A DNA stretch of 8,317 nucleotides, taken from the NCBI GenBank assembly GCA_017477805.1, contig JAFUUM010000095.1, forward strand, positions 1-8,317, given 5' to 3'. Within the stretch, counting starts at the first letter, position 1, and each line of letters opens with the position of its first letter. Shown here piece by piece: positions 7,901 to 8,317 of this stretch. The notes beneath the pieces were generated by a model. That model ran no database searches. It saw only the letters and a program-made list of their open reading frames with translations, and was not told the origin of the DNA. The translations under genes were made by a program, and so were the position numbers. The DNA is from Lachnospiraceae bacterium. Lineage in GTDB: Bacteria; Bacillota; Clostridia; Lachnospirales; Lachnospiraceae.

Positions 7901-7993
7901 CCACAGGGGGATGCCGCGGATCCCTGCCACCCCGGGCAGGAAACTGGCGAATGTTGATCTCTTTCCGTAATCTTTTATCTCAAATCGTTCCAT
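4916..7993 (-). CDS. Glycoside phosphorylase-like enzyme, GH94/GH149/GH161-related (1025 residues)
   Basis: Probable cytosolic enzyme that splits an oligosaccharide with inorganic phosphate to release a sugar 1-phosphate. No signal peptide is present. The N-terminal third (about 1-300) resembles the beta-sandwich domain of this group (FASFLPG..GIPLW..YVNRGQG). The (alpha/alpha)6-barrel part follows with recognisable elements: NFRDVNQNRR at about 389-398, comparable to the GFRDxxQD motif of GH94; GWYDALNGLPGL at 620-631, where Trp621 and Asp623 match the Trp-x-Asp of the GH94 catalytic DWND motif; GWLENESIWLHMEYK at 834-848; and ARLSGSTIEF at 907-916, in the place of the phosphate-binding Thr/Ser-Gly loop. 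At 1025 residues it is longer than cellobiose phosphorylase (about 810) and closer to the large beta-1,3-oligoglucan phosphorylases of GH149 and GH161. The ATG at 7993 has GGAGG eight bases upstream. Exact family and substrate remain open. Confidence 0.8.
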   Translation of the reverse strand: MERFEIKDYGKRSTFASFLPGVAGIRGIPLWCYYVNRGQGVVSFGVDNKDHGIMEFYPAHTAYQVVKRLGFRTLIRVDGKLHESFADENIPHRMEVSMNSLHLEEKDEDTGLRTRVTYFVLPGERVAGLVRKVEIKNISDRELSYELIDGMPALIPYGVSLDSLKNMAQLSKAWMQVEEPQENLPFYRVRASMVDTASVTGVKGGNFALAVDETGKRLPCIVDPEVIFGYDSSFVKPVEFLEKGLTGVLEAVQKKANLVPSAFFTRMGDLKAGENILIYELIGQVEEYPILKRFLANRKPDPVFFEEKRLEADAVMDELTERVATKTGNKAFDDYTRYTFMDNVLRGGLPIRLGDNKIFYVYSRKHGDLEREYNYFAMSPEFYSQGNGNFRDVNQNRRLDAFFAPFTGKAGVKMFYSLLQADGYNPLSIEKLTYRISEEDLTAILKETGAAGSGTADPEAVKKAVTDKAFTPGELALVCDDEGIFSKIMTAATEDVNAKFGEGYWSDHWTYNLDLIEEYVALYPEEERDLLYEKEYPYFHSGVGINKRSKRYELVDGKVRQYHALEEEAKKTEKGEWLKTTAGTIYQGTLMEKLVLMSTLKFAALDPEQMGIEMEGGKPGWYDALNGLPGLLGSSMAETYELARMLGYTIDSLRKYEGEVELFMEIAELLADVNEILGENLTGAKFWNRINDRKEVYWDKIRSGISGETVVCAASDLAKDLERLLVKTEEGIRKALDAGKGMCPTYFYYDVTSFSKDEEGIHPTAFTRCMVPHFLEGPVRYLKLPNLTEEEKRRLYDHVKDSDLYDRKLKMYKVNASLEDASYELGRCRCFTPGWLENESIWLHMEYKYLLEVLKAGLYPEFFEDARTALIPFMDPEVYGRSILENSSFIASSANPDEKIHGKGFVARLSGSTIEFLSIWKIMMFGKNPFTVKNGSLCFTLTPAIPAYLIGEDLEVSARFMDETRIRYHFTKQADHFPGDGLHKISRMVLKTKNGEKTEVSGAEVTGEKARNIRSGAYPFIDVYF

Positions 7994-8001
7994 AATCTAC
8001 T

Positions 8002-8006
8002 CCTCC
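8002..8006 (-). promoter_or_regulatory. Ribosome binding site of the phosphorylase-like gene
   Basis: GGAGG, within AGGGAGGA on the minus strand, lies eight bases before the ATG at 7993 and supports that start. Confidence 0.75.
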
Positions 8007-8011
8007 CTAAA

Positions 8012-8031
8012 AGGCACGCTCGCGCCTGCCT
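8012..8031 (-). promoter_or_regulatory. Small hairpin between the two enzyme-region genes
   Basis: AGGCA and TGCCT pair across ten bases (GGCGCGAGCG), inside which a CG/CG pair may form. The minus-strand stem is followed by TTTT and then directly by the ribosome binding site of the next gene. The last base of the upstream stop codon is part of the stem. It is too weak to be called a terminator; a mild attenuator or chance are both possible. Confidence 0.3.
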
Positions 8032-8317
8032 CACTTACACAGTTCTATCTCGATGAGATGCCGGACATTGGGATCCAAAAGATCCGTCACATTCTTTCCG
8101 ATGAGGATCCCGTCCCCGTTTCGATCCGGCGTCACTTCCCGGCCGTCCACCCGGCAGGAACCCACGCGGTAACTTCCGTATTCCAGGCCCTCGGGGTTCC
8201 GGTACAGGATCTTAAAGGGCTTTCCGGCAAATTCCAGATCCAGGCCGCAGGTTCCCTTTTCATCAAACAGATCTTTTAATAACGCGGGGGCCAGCACCAG
8301 GTTTCCGTACTCTCCCC
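8031..8317 (-). CDS. C-terminal 95 residues of an unidentified protein (start beyond right edge)
   Basis: The minus-strand frame enters from the right edge and ends with TGA at 8033-8031. The visible part begins GEYGNLVLAPALLKDLF and ends HLIEIELCK. The GTG at 8297 is an internal Val codon, since the frame continues unbroken to the edge. The segment has alternating hydrophobic and charged residues, glycines and several short beta-strand-like stretches (KPFKILYRNP, SYRVGSCRVDG), consistent with a C-terminal beta-sandwich domain of a large carbohydrate-active enzyme. Position, 37 bases upstream of a phosphorylase-like gene and in the same direction, suggests co-transcription and a related role, possibly a second phosphorylase-type enzyme. 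No catalytic residue is visible, so the family is not assigned. Confidence 0.75.
   Translation of the reverse strand, partial: GEYGNLVLAPALLKDLFDEKGTCGLDLEFAGKPFKILYRNPEGLEYGSYRVGSCRVDGREVTPDRNGDGILIGKNVTDLLDPNVRHLIEIELCK

Noticed and set aside
1..8317. CRISPR arrays, tRNA or rRNA genes, insertion sequences, phage or defence genes
   Set aside because: No regularly spaced repeats, no cloverleaf-like sequence, and no transposase or integrase frame was seen on either strand.

Overview
This window looks like a carbohydrate-uptake and breakdown locus from a low- to mid-GC Firmicute, most likely a gut-type Clostridia/Lachnospiraceae organism. The evidence is strong AGGAGG-type ribosome binding sites at every gene, Gram-positive-style lipoprotein signal peptides on both binding proteins, and sugar ABC permeases without an adjacent ATPase. 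Species-level assignment is not possible from the sequence alone. All supported genes lie on the minus strand, so transcription runs from right (8317) to left (1).

Layout in transcription order. (1) 8317-8031: the last 95 codons of a gene that enters from the right edge; its product is not securely identified. (2) 7993-4916: a 1025-residue cytosolic protein of the GH94/GH149/GH161-like glycoside phosphorylase type, translated from its own strong ribosome binding site 37 bases downstream. (3) 4915-4795: a 121-base intergenic region with an imperfect dyad, a perfect TATAAT on the minus strand, and a perfect 13-bp inverted repeat whose 3' arm contains the whole Shine-Dalgarno sequence of the next gene. 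(4) 4794-3385: a sugar-binding lipoprotein of an ABC transporter. (5) 3384-3300: a spacer with a long GC-rich hairpin. (6) 3299-2379 and 2374-1547: two MalF/MalG-type (CUT1) permeases, four bases apart and probably translationally coupled. (7) 1529-1492: a terminator-like hairpin. (8) 1366-1: a second, unrelated-looking substrate-binding lipoprotein (LplA/YtcQ-like), cut by the left edge.

Inferred working model: an extracellular lipoprotein captures an oligosaccharide, the permease pair imports it using a shared MsmX/MsmK-type ATPase encoded elsewhere (none is in the window), and the cytosolic phosphorylase-like enzyme splits it to a sugar phosphate without spending ATP. The substrate is not readable from the sequence; beta-linked gluco-oligosaccharides are a reasonable guess from the enzyme family.

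The most interesting non-coding structure is the leader of the binding-protein gene. Read-through RNA from the enzyme gene would fold the Shine-Dalgarno into a stem, whereas RNA started at the internal TATAAT would lack the pairing arm. This could uncouple transporter translation from upstream transcription. Otherwise the locus is a recognisable sugar-utilisation operon, and no defence, mobile or phage system was seen.
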